From: Aquilaria yunnanensis
Lineage: Eukaryota; Streptophyta; Magnoliopsida; Malvales; Thymelaeaceae
Assembly (NCBI GenBank): GCA_039654915.1
Contig: CM077593.1
Coordinates: forward strand, 36,674,501 to 36,738,500
Direction: 5' to 3'
Length of the DNA stretch: 64,000 nt
Made by a program: the position numbers and the translations under genes. The notes under the pieces are model-generated. The model made no database searches. It had not been told where the DNA came from and saw nothing but the letters and a program-made list of their open reading frames with translations. Below, in pieces: positions 22,981 through 36,109 of the stretch. The number at the start of each line of letters is the position of its first letter. Position 1 is the first letter of the stretch.

Positions 22981-25200
22981 CTTCTAAGGAATGCTCCTTA
23001 ACCTCAAACTCAAATAAAATTTCAAACACAGTCAATTTTTCTTCAACGATAGGAGAGTTCCTATTGTTCAAGTTCTAAGGAAACCTCCTTAACCTCAAAC
23101 TCATCAAATTTTCAAACCCAGTCAATTTTTCTTCAAAGATAAGAGAGTTACTGTCGTGGAGGTTCTACAGGAAGCTCCTTAACCTCAAACTCAATCAAAA
23201 TTTTGAAACAGAGTCAATTTTTCTTCAACAATAGGAGAGTTCCTGTCGTAGAGGTTCTAAGAAAAGCTCGTTAACCTCAAACTCTATCCAATTTTCAAAC
23301 ACAGTCAATATTTCTTCAACGATATGAGAGTTCCGTCGTAGAGGTTCTAAGGAAAGCTTCCTAACCTCAAACTCAATCAATTTTTCATACACAGTTAATT
23401 TTTCTTCAACGATAGGAGAGTTCCTGTCGTATAGGTTGTAACGAAATCACCTTAATCTCAAACTTAAAGCAATTGTTCAAACAGAGCCAATTTTTCTTCA
23501 ACGATAGGAAAGTTCCTGTCGTAGAGGTTCTAAGGAAAGCTCTTTAACCTCAAACTAAATCAAATTTTCAAACACAGTCAATTTTTCTTCAACGATAGAA
23601 GAGTTCCTGTCGTAGAGGTTCTAAGGAAATCTCCTTGACTTCAAACTCGATCAAATTTTCAAACATAGTCAACTTTTCTTCAACGATATGAGAGTTCCTG
23701 TCGTAGAGGTTCTAAGGAAAGCTCCTTAACCTCAAACTCTATCAAATTTTCAAACACAGTCAATTTTTTTTCAATGATAACAGAGTTCCTGTCGTAGAGT
23801 TTCTAAGGAAAAATCCTTAACCTCAAACTCAGTGAAATTTTCAAACACGGTCAATTTTTGTTCAACGATAGCAGAGGAGAGTTCCTGTCGTAGAGGTTCG
23901 AAGGAAAGCTCCTTAACCTCAAACTCAATCAAATTTTCAAACACGGTCAATTTTTCTTCAACGATAGGAGAGTTCCTATCGTAAAGGTTTAAAGTAATTC
24001 CCCTTAAGCTCAAACACAGTCAGTTTTTCTTCAACGATAAGAGAGTTCCTGTTGTAGAGGTTCTAAAGAAATCTCCCTAACCTCAAATTCAATCAATTTT
24101 TCTGCAATGATAGGAGAGTTCCCATCATAAAGTTTCTAAGGAATGCTCATTAAACTCAAACTCAATCAAATTTTCAAACACAGTTAATTTTTCTTTAACG
24201 ATAGGAGAGTTCCTGTCGTAGAGGTTCTAAGGAAAGCTCCTTAACCTCAAACTCAATCAAATTTTCAAACACAGTCAATTTTCAATGATAAGAGAGTTCC
24301 TATCGTAGAGATTCTAAGGAAAGCTCCTTAACCTCAAACTCAATCAATTTTTCAAAAACAGTCAATTTTCTTCAACGATAAGAGAGTTTCTTTCGTAGAG
24401 GTTCTAAAGAAAGCGCCTTAACCTGAAACTAAATCAAAATTTCAAAAACAGTCAATTTTTCCTTAACAATAGAAGAGTTCCTGTCATAAAGGTTCTAAGG
24501 AAATCTCCTTAACCTCAAACTTTAATCAATTTTTCAAACACAGTCAATTTTTCTTCCACGATAAGAGAAGTCCTGTTGTAGAGGTTCTAAAGAAATCTCT
24601 TACCTCAAATTCAATCAATTTTTCATCAAGGATAAAAGAGTTCCTGTCATAGAGGTTCTATGGAATGCTCCTTAACCTCAAACCCAATCAAATTTTGAAA
24701 CACAGTCAACTTTTCTTCAACGATAGGAGAGTTCCTGTCATTGAGGTTCTAAGGAAAGCTCCTTAACCTCAAACTCAATCAAATTTTCAAGCACAGTCAA
24801 TTTTTCTTCAACGATAGAAGAGTTCCTGTCGTAGATGTTCTAAGGAATGCTCCTTAACCTCAAACTAAATCAATTTTTCAAACACAGTCAATTTTTCTTC
24901 AACGATGGGAGAGTTCTTGACGTAGAGGTTCTAACGAAATCTCCTTAACCTCAAACTTCAAGCAATTTTTCAAACAGAGTCAATTTTTCCTCAACGATAG
25001 GAGAGTTCCTGTCGTAGAGGTTCTAAGGAAAGCTCCTTAACCTCAAACTAAATCAAATTTTCAAACACAGTCAATTTTTCCTCAACGATAGGAGAGTTCC
25101 TGTCATAGAGGTTCTAAGGAAATCTCCTTAACCTCACACTTAATCAAATTTTCAAATGCTGTCAACCTTTCTTCAACGATAGGAGATTTCCTGTCGTAGA
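22981..25200 (+). repeat. Segmental duplication, copy 1 (offset 5845)
   Basis: This segment pairs with about 28826-30955. Matching rare markers are CTATTGTTCA at 23061 and 28906, a 5-bp insertion (GATAGCAGAGGAGAG) at about 23868 and 29713, TTTTCAATGATAAG at 24279 and 30124, all 5845 bp apart, and AATGCTGTCAAC at 25155 and 30909 (offset 5754). The 91-bp drop in offset means the second copy lacks one monomer present here at about 24771-24861. Several substitutions separate the copies, so it is older than the duplications in domain IV. Confidence 0.88.
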
Positions 25201-28200
25201 GGTTCTAAGGAAAGCTCCTTAACCTCAAACTCAATCAAATTTTCAAACACAGTCAATTTTTCTTCAATGATAGGAGAGTTCCTGTCGTAGAGGTTCTAAG
25301 GAAATCTCCTTAACCTCTAACTCAATCAAATTTTCAAACACAGTCAATTTTTCTTCAACGATAGGAGAGTTCCTGTCGTAGAGGTTCTGAGTAAAGCTCC
25401 TTAACCTCAAACTCAATCAATTTTTCTGTAATGATAGGAGAGTTCCTGTCGTAGAGCTTCTAAGGAAAGCTCGTTAACCTCAAACTCTATCAAATTTTCA
25501 AATATAGTCAATTTTTCTTCAACGATAGTAGAGTTCCTGTCGTAGAGGTTCTAAGGAATGCTTCTTAACCTTGAACTCAATCAAATTTTCAAACACAGTC
25601 AATTTTCTTCAACGATAGCAGAGTTCCTATTGTAGAGGTTCTAAAGAAAGCTCCTTAACCCCAAACTCTATCAAATTTTCAAACACTGTCAATTTTTCTT
25701 CAACGATAGGAGGGTTCCTGTCGTTGAGGTTCTAAGGAAAACTCCTTAACCTCAAACTCAACCAAAATTTCAAACACAATCAATTTTTCTTGAATGATAG
25801 GAGAGTTCCTGTCATTGAGGTTCTAAGGAAAGCTCCTTACCCTCAAACTCAATCAAATTTTCAAACACAGTCAATTTTTCTTCAACGATAGCAAAGTCCC
25901 AGTCGTAGAGATTCTAAGGAATGCTCCTTAACCTCAAACTCAATTAAATTTTCAAACACAGTCAATTTTTCTTCAACGATAGGAGACTTCCTGTCGTAGA
26001 GGTTCTAAGGAAAGCTCCTTAAGCTCAAACTCAATCAATTTTTCAAAAACAGTCAATTTTCATCAACGATAGGAGAGTTCCTGTTGTAGAGGTTCTAAGG
26101 AAAGCTCCTTAAGCTCAAACTTAATCAAATTTTCAAACACAGTCAATCTTTCTTCATCGATAGAAGAGTTCCTGTCGCAGAGGTTTTAAAGAAATCTCCT
26201 TAACCTCAAACTTCAAATAATTTTTCAAAAACAGTGAATTTTTCTACAACGATAAGAGAATTCCTGTTATCGAGGTTCTAAGGAAATCTCCTTAACATCA
26301 AATTCAATCAATTTTTCTTCAACGATAGGAGAGTTCCTGTCATAGAGGTTTTAAGGAAATCTCCGTAACCTCACAATCAATCAAATTTTCAAACACAGTC
26401 AATTTTTCTTTAACGATTGGAGAGTTCCTGTCGTTGAGCTTCTAAGGAAAGCTCCTTAACCTCAAACTCAATCAAAATTTCAAAGACAGCCAATTTTTCT
26501 TCAACGATAGGAGAGTTCCTGTCGTAGAGGTTCTAAAGAAAGCTCCTTAAGCTCAAATTCTATCAAATTTTGAAACACAGTCAATTTCTGTTCAACGATA
26601 GGAGAGTTCGTGTCGTAGAGGTTCTAAGGAAAGTTCCTTAACCTCAAACTAATTTATATTTTCAAACACAGTCAATTTTTCTTCAACGATAGGAGAGTTC
26701 CTGTCGTAGAGGTTCTAAGGAAATCTCCTTAACCTCAAACTCAATCAAATTTTCAAACACAGTCAATTTTTCTTCAACGATAGGAGAGTTCCTGTCAAAG
26801 AGGTTCTAATGAAAGCTAATTAACCTCAAACTCAATTAAATTTTCAAACACAGTCAATTTTTCTTCAACGATAGGAGAGTTCCTGTCGTAGAGGTTCTAT
26901 GGAAATCTCCTTAACCACAAACTTTCATCAATTTTTCTTCAACGATAAGAGAATTCTAGTTGGCGAGGTTCTAAGGAAATCTCCTTAACCTCAAATTCTA
27001 TCAATTCTTCCTCAACTATAGAAGAGTGCCTGTCGTAAAGGTTCTAAGGATTGCTCCTTAACCTCAAACTCAATCAAATTTTCAAACACAGTCAATTTTC
27101 CTTTAATGGTAGAAGAGTTCCTGTCATAGAGGTTCTAAGGAAAGCACCTTATCCTCAAACTCAATCAAATTTTCAAACACAGTCAATTTTTCTTCAATGA
27201 TAACAGACTTCCTGTCGTAGAGGTTCTAAACAAAATCCCTTAACCTCAAACTCAATCCAATTTCAAACACAGTCAATTTTTCTTCAATGATAGGAGTGTT
27301 CCTGTTGTAGAGGTTCTAAGGAAAGCTCCTTAACCTTGAACTCAATCAATTTTTCAAACACAGTCAATTTTCTTCAATAATAGGAGAGTTCCTGTCGTAG
27401 AGGTTCTAAGGAAAACTCCTTAACCTCAAACTAAATCAAATTTTCAAAAATAGTCAATTTTTCTTCAACGATAGAAGAGTTCCTGTCGTAAAGGTTCTAC
27501 GGAAATCTCCTTAAGCTCAAACTTCAATCAATTTCTCAAACACAGTCAATTTTTCTTCGATCATACGAGAATTCATGTTGTAGTGTTTCTAAGGAAATGT
27601 CCTTAACCTCAAATTCAATCAGTTTTTCTACAAAGATAGAAGAGTTCATGTCGTAGAGGTTCTAAGGAATGCTCCTTAACCTCAAACTCAAACAAATTTT
27701 CAAACATAGTCAACTTTTCTGTAACGATAAGAGAGTTACTGTCGTTGAGGTTTTAAGGAAAGCTCCTGAACCTCAAAGTCAATCAAATTTTCAAACACAG
27801 TCAATTTTTCTTCAACGATAGGAGAGTTCCTGTCGTTGAGGTTCTAAGGAAAGCTCCTCAGCCTCAAACTCAATTAAATTTTCAAAAACAGCCATTTTTT
27901 CTTCAACGATAGGAGAGTTCCTGTCGTAAAGGTTCTAAGGAAAACTCCTTAACCTCAAACTCAATCAATTTTTCAAACATCGTCAATTTTTCTTCAACAA
28001 TAGGAGAGTTCCTGTCGTAAAGGTTCTAAGGAAAGCTCCTTAACCTCAAACTAAATCAATTTTCCAAACACAGTCAATTTTTCTTCAACGATAGGAGAGT
28101 TCCTGTCGTAGAGGTTCTAATGAAATCTCCTTAACCTCATTCTTCAAGCAAATTTTCAAACACAGTCAATTTTTGTTCAACAATAGGAGAGTTCCTGTAG

Positions 28201-28825
28201 TAGGGGTTCTCAGGAAAGCTCCTTAACGTCAAACTAAATTAAATTTTTAAACACAGTCAATTTTTGTTCAATGATATGAGAGTTCCTGTCGTAGAGGTTC
28301 TAAGGAAATCTCCTTAACCTCAAACTCAATCAAATTTTCAAACACAGTAAATTTTTCTTCAACGATAGGAGAGTTCCTCTCATAGAGGTTCTAATGAAAG
28401 CTACTTAACCTCAAACTCAATAAAATTTTCAAACACAGTCAATTTTTCTTCAACGATAGGAGAGTTCCTTCGTAGAGGTTCTAAGGAAATCTCCTTAACC
28501 ACAAACTTTAATCAATTTTTCTTCAACGATAAGAGAATTCCTGTTGTCGGGGTTCTAAGGAAAACTCCTTAACCTCAAACTCAATCAATTTTTCAAACAT
28601 CGTCAATTTTTCTTCAACAATATGAGAGTTCCTGTCATAAAGGTTCTAAGGAAAGCTCCTTAACCTCAAACTAAATCAATTTTTCAAACACAGTCAATTT
28701 TTCTTCAACGATAGGAGAGTTCCTGTCGTAGAGGTTCTAACGAAATCTCCTTAACCTCAAACTTCAAGCAAATTTTCAAACACATTAAATTTTTGTTCAA
28801 CAATAGGAGAGTTCCTATCGTAGAG

Positions 28826-30955
28826 CTTATAAGGAATGTTCCTTAACCTCAAACTCAAACAAAATTTCAAACACAGTCAATTTTTCTTCAACGATAGGAG
28901 AGTTCCTATTGTTCAAGTTCTAAGGAAACCTCCTTAACCTCAAACTCATCAAATTTTCAAACACAGTCAATTTTTCTTCAAAGATAAGAGAGTTACTGTC
29001 GTGGAGGTTCTACAGAAAGCTCCTTAACCTCAAACTCAATCAAAATTTTGAAACACAGTCAATTTTTCTTCAACAATAGGAGAGTTCCTGTCGTAGAGGT
29101 TCTAAGAAAAGCTCGTTAACCTCAAACTCTATCAAATTTTCAAACACAGTCAATATTTCTTCAACGATAGGAGAGTTCCGTCGTAGAGGTTCTAAAGAAA
29201 GCTCCCTAACCTCAAACTCAATCAATTTTTCAAACACAGTTAATTTTTATTCAATGATAGAAGAGTTCCTGTCGTATAGGTTATAACGAAATCTCGTTAA
29301 TCTCAAACTTAAAGCAATTGTTCAAACAGAGCTAATTTTTCTTCAACAGTAGGAAAGTTGCTGTCGAAGAGGTTCTAAGGAAAGCTCTTTAACCTCAAAC
29401 TAAATCAAATTTTCAAACACAGTCAATGTTTCTTCAACGATAGGAGAGTTCCTATCTTAGAGGTTCTAAGGAAATCTCCTTGACTTCAAACTCGATCAAA
29501 TTTTCAAACACAGTCAACTTTTCTTCAACGATATGAGAGTTCCTGTCGTAGAGGTTCTAAGGAAAGCTCCTTAACCTCAAATTCTATCAAATTTTCAAAC
29601 ACAGTCAATTTTTTTTCAACGATAACAGAGTTCCTGTCGTAGAGGTTCTAAGGAAAACTCCTTAACCTCAAACTCAGTTAAATTTTCAAACACGGTCAAT
29701 TTTTGTTCAACGATAGCAGAGGAGAGTTCCTGTCTTAGAGGTTCAAAGGAAAGCTCCTTAACCTCAAACTCAACCAAATTTTCAAACACGGTCAATTTTT
29801 CTTCAACGATAGGAAAGTTCCTATCGTAAAGGTTCAAAGTAATTCCCCTTAACCTCAAACACAGTCAATTTTTCTTCAACGATAAGAGAGTTCCTGTTGT
29901 AGAGGTTCTAAGGAAATCTCCCTAACCTCAAATTCAATCAATTTTTCTCCAATGATAGGACAGTTCCCGTCATAAAGTTTCTAAGGAATGCTCATTAATC
30001 TCAAACTCAATCAAATTTTCAAACATAGTTAATTTTTCGTTAACGATAGAAGAGTTCCTGTCGTAGAGGTTCGAAGGAAAGCTCCTTAACCTCAAACTCA
30101 ATCAAATTTTCAAACACAGTCAATTTTCAATGATAAGAGAGTTCCTATCGTAGAGATTCTAAGGAAAGCTCCTTAACCTCAAACTCAATCAATTTTTCAA
30201 ACACAGTCAATTTTCTTCAACGATAGGAGAGTTTCTTTCGTAGAGGTTCTAAGGAAAGCGCCTTAACCTCAAACTAAATCAAAATTTCAAAAACAGTCAA
30301 TTTTTCCTTAACAATAGAAGAGTTCCTGTCATAAAGGTTCTAAGGAAATCTGCTTAACCTCAAACTTCAATCAATTTTTCAAACACAGTCAACTTTTCTT
30401 CCACGATAAGAGAAGTCCTGTTGTAGAGGTTCTAAAGAAATCTCTTACCTCAAATTCAATCAATTTTTCATCAAGGATAAAAGACTTCCTGTCGTAGAGG
30501 TTCTATGGAATGCTCCTTAACCTCAAACCCAATCAAATTTTGAAACACAGTCAACTTTTCTTCAACGATAGGAGAGTTCCTGTCATTGAGGTTCTAAGGA
30601 AAGCTCCTTAACCTCAAACTAAATCAATTTTTCAAACACAGTCAGTTTTTCTTCAACGATGGGAGAGTTCTTGTCGTAGAGGTTCTAATGAAATCTCCTT
30701 AACCTCAGACTTCAAGCAATTTTTCAAACAGAGTCAATTTTTCCTCAACGATAGGAGAGTTCCTGTCGTAGAGGTTCTAAGGAACGCTCCTTAACCTCAA
30801 ACTAAATTAAATTTTCAAACACAGTCAATTTTTCCTCAACAATAGGAGAGTTCCTGTCATAGAGGTTCTAAGGAAATCTCCTTAACCTCACACTTAATCA
30901 AATTTTCAAATGCTGTCAACTTTTCTTCAACGATAGGAGATTTCTTGTCGTAGAG
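28826..30955 (+). repeat. Segmental duplication, copy 2 (offset 5845)
   Basis: This is the partner of 22981-25200, sharing the inserted GCAGAG-type bases near 29716-29725, the truncated TTTTCAATGATAAG monomer at 30124, and AATGCTGTCAAC at 30909. One 91-bp monomer present in copy 1 is absent. The end of this copy was then itself tandemly duplicated with an 887-bp period. Confidence 0.87.
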
Positions 30956-31865
30956 GTTCTAAGGAAAGCTCCTTAACCTCAAACTCAATCAAATTTTCAA
31001 ACACAGTCAATTTTCAATGATAAGAGAGTTCCTATCGTAGAGATTCTAAGGAAAGCTCCTTAACCTCAAACTCAATCAATTTTTCAAACACAGTCAATTT
31101 TCTTCAACGATAGGAGAGTTTCTTTCGTAGAGGTTCTAAGGAAAGCGCCTTAACCTCAAACTAAATCAAATTTTCAAAAACAGTCAATTTTTCCTTAACA
31201 ATAGAAGAGTTCCTGTCATAAAGGTTCTAAGGAAATCTCCTTAACCTCAAACTTCAATCAATTTTTCAAACACAGTCAACTTTTCTTCCATGATAAAAGA
31301 AGTCCTATTGTAGAGGTTCTAAAGAAATCTCTTACCTCAAATTCAATCAATTTTTCATCAAGGATAAAAGAGTTCCTGTCGTAGAGGTTCTATGGAATGC
31401 TCCTTAACCTCAAACCCAATCAAATTTTGAAACACAGTCAACTTTTCTTCAACGATAGGAGAGTTCCTGTCATTGAGGTTCTAAGGAAAGCTCCTTAACC
31501 TCAAACTAAATCAATTTTTCAAACACAGTCAGTTTTTCTTCAACGATGGGAGAGTTCTTGTCGTAGAGGTTCTAACGAAATCTCCTTAACCTCAGACTTC
31601 AAGCAATTTTTCAAACAGAGTCAATTTTTCCTCAACGATAGGAGAGTTCCTGTCGTAGAGGTTCTAAGGAAAGCTCCTTAACCTCAAACTAAATCAAATT
31701 TTCAAACACAGTCAATTTTTCCTCAACAATAGGAGAGTTCCTGTCATAGAGGTTCTAAGGAAATCTCCTTAACGTCACACTTAATCAAATTTTCAAATGC
31801 TGTCAACTTTTCTTCAACGATAGGAGATTTCTTGTCGTAGAGGTTCTAACGAAAGCTCCTTAACC
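30090..31865 (+). repeat. 887-bp tandem duplication
   Basis: TTTTCAATGATAAG lies at 30124 and 31011, and AATGCTGTCAAC at 30909 and 31796; both pairs are 887 bp apart. The two units (about 30090-30976 and 30977-31865) share the truncated monomer, the GATAAAAG short monomer with CATCAAGG, and the TGGGAGAGTTCTTG monomer. A further AATGCTGTCAAC monomer occurs at 32161, four monomers downstream, as part of another partial copy. The length is not a multiple of 91 because short and truncated monomers are inside the unit. Confidence 0.88.
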
Positions 31866-32554
31866 TCAAACTCATTCAAATTTTCAAACACAGTCAATTT
31901 TTCTTCAACGATAGGAGAGTTCCTGTCGTAGAGGTTCTAACGAAATCTCCTTAACCTCAAACTTCAAGCAAATTTTCAAACACAGTCAATTTTTGTTCAA
32001 CAATAGGAGAGTTCCTGTCGTAGAGGTTCTCAGGAAAGCTCCTTAACGTCAAACTAAATTAAATTTTCAAACACAGTCAATTTTTCCTCAACGATAGGAG
32101 AGTTCCTGTCGTAGAGGTTCTAAGGAAATCTCTTTAACCTCACACTTAATCAAATTTTCAAATGCTGTCAACTTTTCTTCAACGATAGGAGATTTCCTGT
32201 CGTAGAGGTTCTAAGGAAAGCTCCTTAACCTCAAACTCAATCAAATTTTCAAACACAGTCAATTTTTCTTCAATGATAGGAGAGTTCCTGTCGTAGAGGT
32301 TCTAAGGAAACCTCCTTAACCTCAAACTCAATCAAATTTTCAAACACAGTAAATTTTTCTTCAACGATAGAAGAGTTCCTGTCATAGAGGTTCTAATGAA
32401 AGCTACTTAACCTCAAACTCAATAAAATTTTCAAACATAGTCAATTTTTCTTCAACGATAGGAGAGTTCCTTCGTAGAGGTTCTAAGGAAATCTCCTTAA
32501 CCACAAACTTTAATCAATTTTTCTTCAACGATAAGAGAATTCCTGTTGTCGAGG

Positions 32555-33830
32555 TTCTAAGGAATGCTCATTAACCTCAAACTCAAACAAATTTTCAAAC
32601 ACAGTCAACTTTTCTTCAACGATAGGAGAGTTCTTGTCGTAGAGGTTCTAAGGAAAGCTTCATAACCTTAAACTCAATAAATTTTTCAAACACAGTCAAT
32701 TTTCTTCAACGATAGGAGTGTTCCTGTCCTAGAGGTTCTATGGAAAGCTCCTTAACCTCAAACTAAATCAAATTTTCAAATACAGTCAATTTTTCTTCAA
32801 CGATAGAAGAGTTCCTGTCGTAAGGGTTCTAAGGAAATGTCCTTAAGCTCAAACTTCAACCAATTTTTCAAACATACTCAATTTTTCTTCAATCATAAGA
32901 GAATTCATGTTGTAGAGTTTCTAAGGAAATCTCCTTAACCTCAAATTCAATCAATTTTTCTACAAGGATAGAAGAGTTCCAGTCGTAGAGGTTCTAAGGA
33001 ATGCTCCTTAACCTCAAACTCAAACAAATTTTCAAACACAGTCAACTTTTCTTTAATGATAGGAGAGTTCCTGTCATTGAGGTTCTAAGGAAAGCTCCTG
33101 AACCTCAAACTCAATCAAATTTTCAAACACAGTCAATTTTTCTTCAACGATAGGAGAGTTCCTGTCGCTGAGGTTCTAAGTTAAGCTCCTTAACCTCAAA
33201 CTCAATCAATTTTTCAAACATAGTCAATTTTTCTTCAACGATAGGAGAGTTCCTATCGTAGAGGTTCTAAGGAAAGCTCCTTAACCTCAAACTAAATCAA
33301 TTTTTCAAACACAGTAAATTTTTCTTCAACGATTGGAGAGTTCCTGTCGTAGAGGTTCTAACGAAATCTCCTTAACCTAAAACTTCAAGAAATTTTTCAA
33401 ACATAGTCAATTTTTCTTCAACGATTGGAGAGTTCCGGTCGTAGAGGTTCTAACGAAATCTCCTTAACCTCAAAGCTCAAGCAATTTTTCAAACACAGTC
33501 AACTTTTCTTCAAGGATTGGAGAGTTGATGTCGTAGAGGTTCTAAGGAAAGCTCTTTAACCTCAAACTAAATCAAATTTTCAAACACAGTCAGTTTTTTT
33601 TCAATGATAGGAGAGTTCCAGTCGTAGAAGTTTTAAGGAAATCTCCTTAACCCCAAACTCAATCAAATTTTCAAACACAGTCAATTGTTCTTCAACGATA
33701 GGAGAGTTCCTGTCGTTGAGGTTATAACGAAAACTCCTTAACCTCAAACTGAATCAAATTTTCAAACACAGTGAATTCTTCTTCAACGATAGGAGTGTTC
33801 CTGTCGTAGAGGCTCTAAGAAAATCTCCTT
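32555..33830 (+). repeat. Duplicated segment, copy 1 (offset 2149)
   Basis: The marker GCTTCATAACC at 32657 recurs at 34806, and AGGAGTGTTCCTGTC at 33791 recurs at 35940, both 2149 bp apart. Shared order includes a CATAAGAGAATTCATG-type monomer, a CTACAAGG-type short monomer and the CGATTGGAGAG monomers. Substitutions are scattered, indicating moderate age. Confidence 0.82.
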
Positions 33831-34703
33831 AACCTCAAACTTAATCAAATTTTCAAACACAGTCAATTTTTCTTTAACGATAAAAGAGTTCCTGTCGTTG
33901 AGGTTCTAAGGAAAGCTCAACCTCAAAAATAATCAAATTTTCAAACACAGTCAATTTTTCTTCAACGATAAAAGAGTTCCTGTCGTTGAGGTTGTAAGGA
34001 AAGCTCCTTAACCTCAAACTCAATCAAATTCTCAAAAACAGTGAATTTTTCTTCAACAATAGTATTGTTCCTGTCGTAGAACCTCTAAGGAAATCTCCTT
34101 AAACTCCAACTTCAAGCAATTTTTCAAACACAGTCAATTTTTCTTCAACGATTGGAGAGTTCCTGTCATAGAGGTTCTAAGGAAAGCTCCTTAACCTCAA
34201 ACGCAATCAAATTTTCAAACACAGTCAATTTTTCTTCAACGATAGGAGAGTTCCTGTCGTAGAGGTTCTAAGGAAATCTCCTTAACCTCAAACTTAATCA
34301 AATTTTCAAACACAGTCAATTTTTCCTTAACAATAAAAGAGTTCCTGTCGTTGAGGTTCTAAGGAAAGCTCCTTAACCTCAAAAACAATCAAATTTTCAA
34401 ACACAGTCAATTTTTCTTCAACGATAGGAGAGTTCCTGTCATAGAGGTTCTAATGAAAGCTACTTAACCTCAAACCCAGTCAAATTTTCAAACACAGTCA
34501 ATTTTCCTTCAACGATAGGAGAGTTCCTGCCGTAGAGGTTCCAAGGAATTCTCCTTAAGCTCAAACTTCAATCAATTTTTCAAACACAGTCAATTTTTCT
34601 TCAATCATAGGAGAATTCATGTTGTAGAGGTTCTAATGAACTCTCCTTAACCTCAAATTCGATCAATTTTTCTACCAGGATAGAAGAGTTCCTGTCGTTG
34701 AGG

Positions 34704-35980
34704 TTCTTAGGAATGCTCATTAACCTCAAACTCAAACAAATTTTCAAACACAGTCAACTTTTCTTCAACGATAGGAGAGTTCTTGTCGTAGTGGTTCTAA
34801 GGAAAGCTTCATAACCTTAAACTCAATAAATTTTTCAAACACAGTCAATTTTCTTAAATGATAGAAGAGTTCCTGTCATAGAGGTTCTATGGAAAGCTCC
34901 TTAACCTCAAACTAAATCAAATTTTCAAATACAGTCAATTTTTCTTCAACGATAGAAGAGTTCCTGTTGTAAAGGTTCTAAGGAAATGTCCTTAAGCTCA
35001 AACTTCAATCAATTTTTCAAACACAGTCAATTTTTCTTCAATCATAGGAGAATTCATGTTGTAGAGTTTCTAAGGAAATCTCCTTAACCTCAAATTCAAT
35101 CAATTTTTCTACAATGATAGAAGAGTTCCAGTCGTAGAGGTTCTAAGGAATGCTCCTTAAACTCAAACTCAAACAAATTTTCAAACACAGTCAACTTTTC
35201 TTCAACGATAGGAGAGTTCCTGTCGTTGAGGTTCTAAGGAAAGCTCCTGAACCTCAAACTCAATCAAATTTTCAAACACAGTCAATTTTTCTTCAACGAT
35301 AGGAGAGTTCCTGTCGCTGAGGTTCTAAGGAAAGCTCCTTAACCTCAAACTCAATCAATTTTTCAAACATAGTCAAATTTTCTTCAACGATAGGAAAGTT
35401 CTTGTTGTAGAGTTTCTAAGGAAAGCTCCTTAACCTCAAACTAAATCAATTTTTCAAACACAGTAAATATTTCTTCAACGATTGGACAGTTCCTGTCGTA
35501 GAGGTTCTAACGAAATCTCCTTAACCTCAAACTTCAAGTAATTTTTCAAACACAGTCAATTTTTCTTCAACGATTGGAGAGTTCCAGTCGTAGAGGTTCT
35601 AACGAAATCTCCTTAACCTCAAAGCTAAAGTAATTTTTCAAACACAGTCAATTTTTCTTCAAGGATTGGAGAGTTCCTGTCGTAGAGGTTCTAAGGAAAG
35701 CTCCTTAACCTCAAACTAAATCAAATTTTCAAACACAGTCAATTTTTCTTCAACGATAGGAGAGTTCCAGTCATAGAGGTTTTAAGGAAATCTCTTTAAC
35801 CCCAAACTCAATCAAATTTTCAAACACAGTCAATTGTTCTTCAACGATATGAGAGTTCCTGCCATTGAGGTTCTAAGGAAAGCTCCTTAACCTCAAACTC
35901 AATCAAATTTTCAAACACAGTGAGTTCTTCTTCAACGATAGGAGTGTTCCTGTCATAGAGGTTCTAAGGAAAGCTCTTTA
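34704..35980 (+). repeat. Duplicated segment, copy 2 (offset 2149)
   Basis: This is the partner of 32555-33830, with GCTTCATAACC at 34806 and AGGAGTGTTCC at 35940. Homology runs up to the start of the 18-bp subunit burst at 35994, so the burst sits just beyond the copied segment. Confidence 0.82.
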
Positions 35981-35993
35981 ACCTCAAACTCAA

Positions 35994-36109
35994 TCAATTT
36001 TTCAAACACAGTCAATTTTTCAAACAAAAGTCAATTTTTCAAACAAAAGTCAATTTTTCAAACACAGTCAATTTTTCAAACAAAACTCAATCAATTTTTC
36101 AAACAAAAG
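35994..36109 (+). repeat. Burst of the 18/19-bp subunit inside one monomer
   Basis: A normal long monomer has one TCAATTTTTCAAACACAG before TCAATTTTTCTTC. Here there are about six: units ending AAACACAG (18 bp) alternate with units ending AAACAAAAG or AAACAAAAC (19 bp), and one has the ACTCAATCAATTTTTC start of a monomer. The stretch adds roughly 98 bp, then TCAATTTTTCTTCAACG resumes at 36110. This exposes the 18-bp subunit as the slippage unit of the satellite. The AAAAG ending is nearly private to this spot, so the extra copies arose locally from one another. Confidence 0.93.

Noticed and set aside
23771..24013. 80-codon minus-strand open frame
   Set aside because: It is two monomers joined in frame by a 5-bp insertion near 23870-23880. 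Satellite translation with a chance ATG; not supported as a gene.
29616..29858. 80-codon minus-strand open frame, similar to the one at 23771
   Set aside because: It is the copied version of the same two monomers in the 5845-bp-offset duplication. Its conservation is explained by duplication, not selection.
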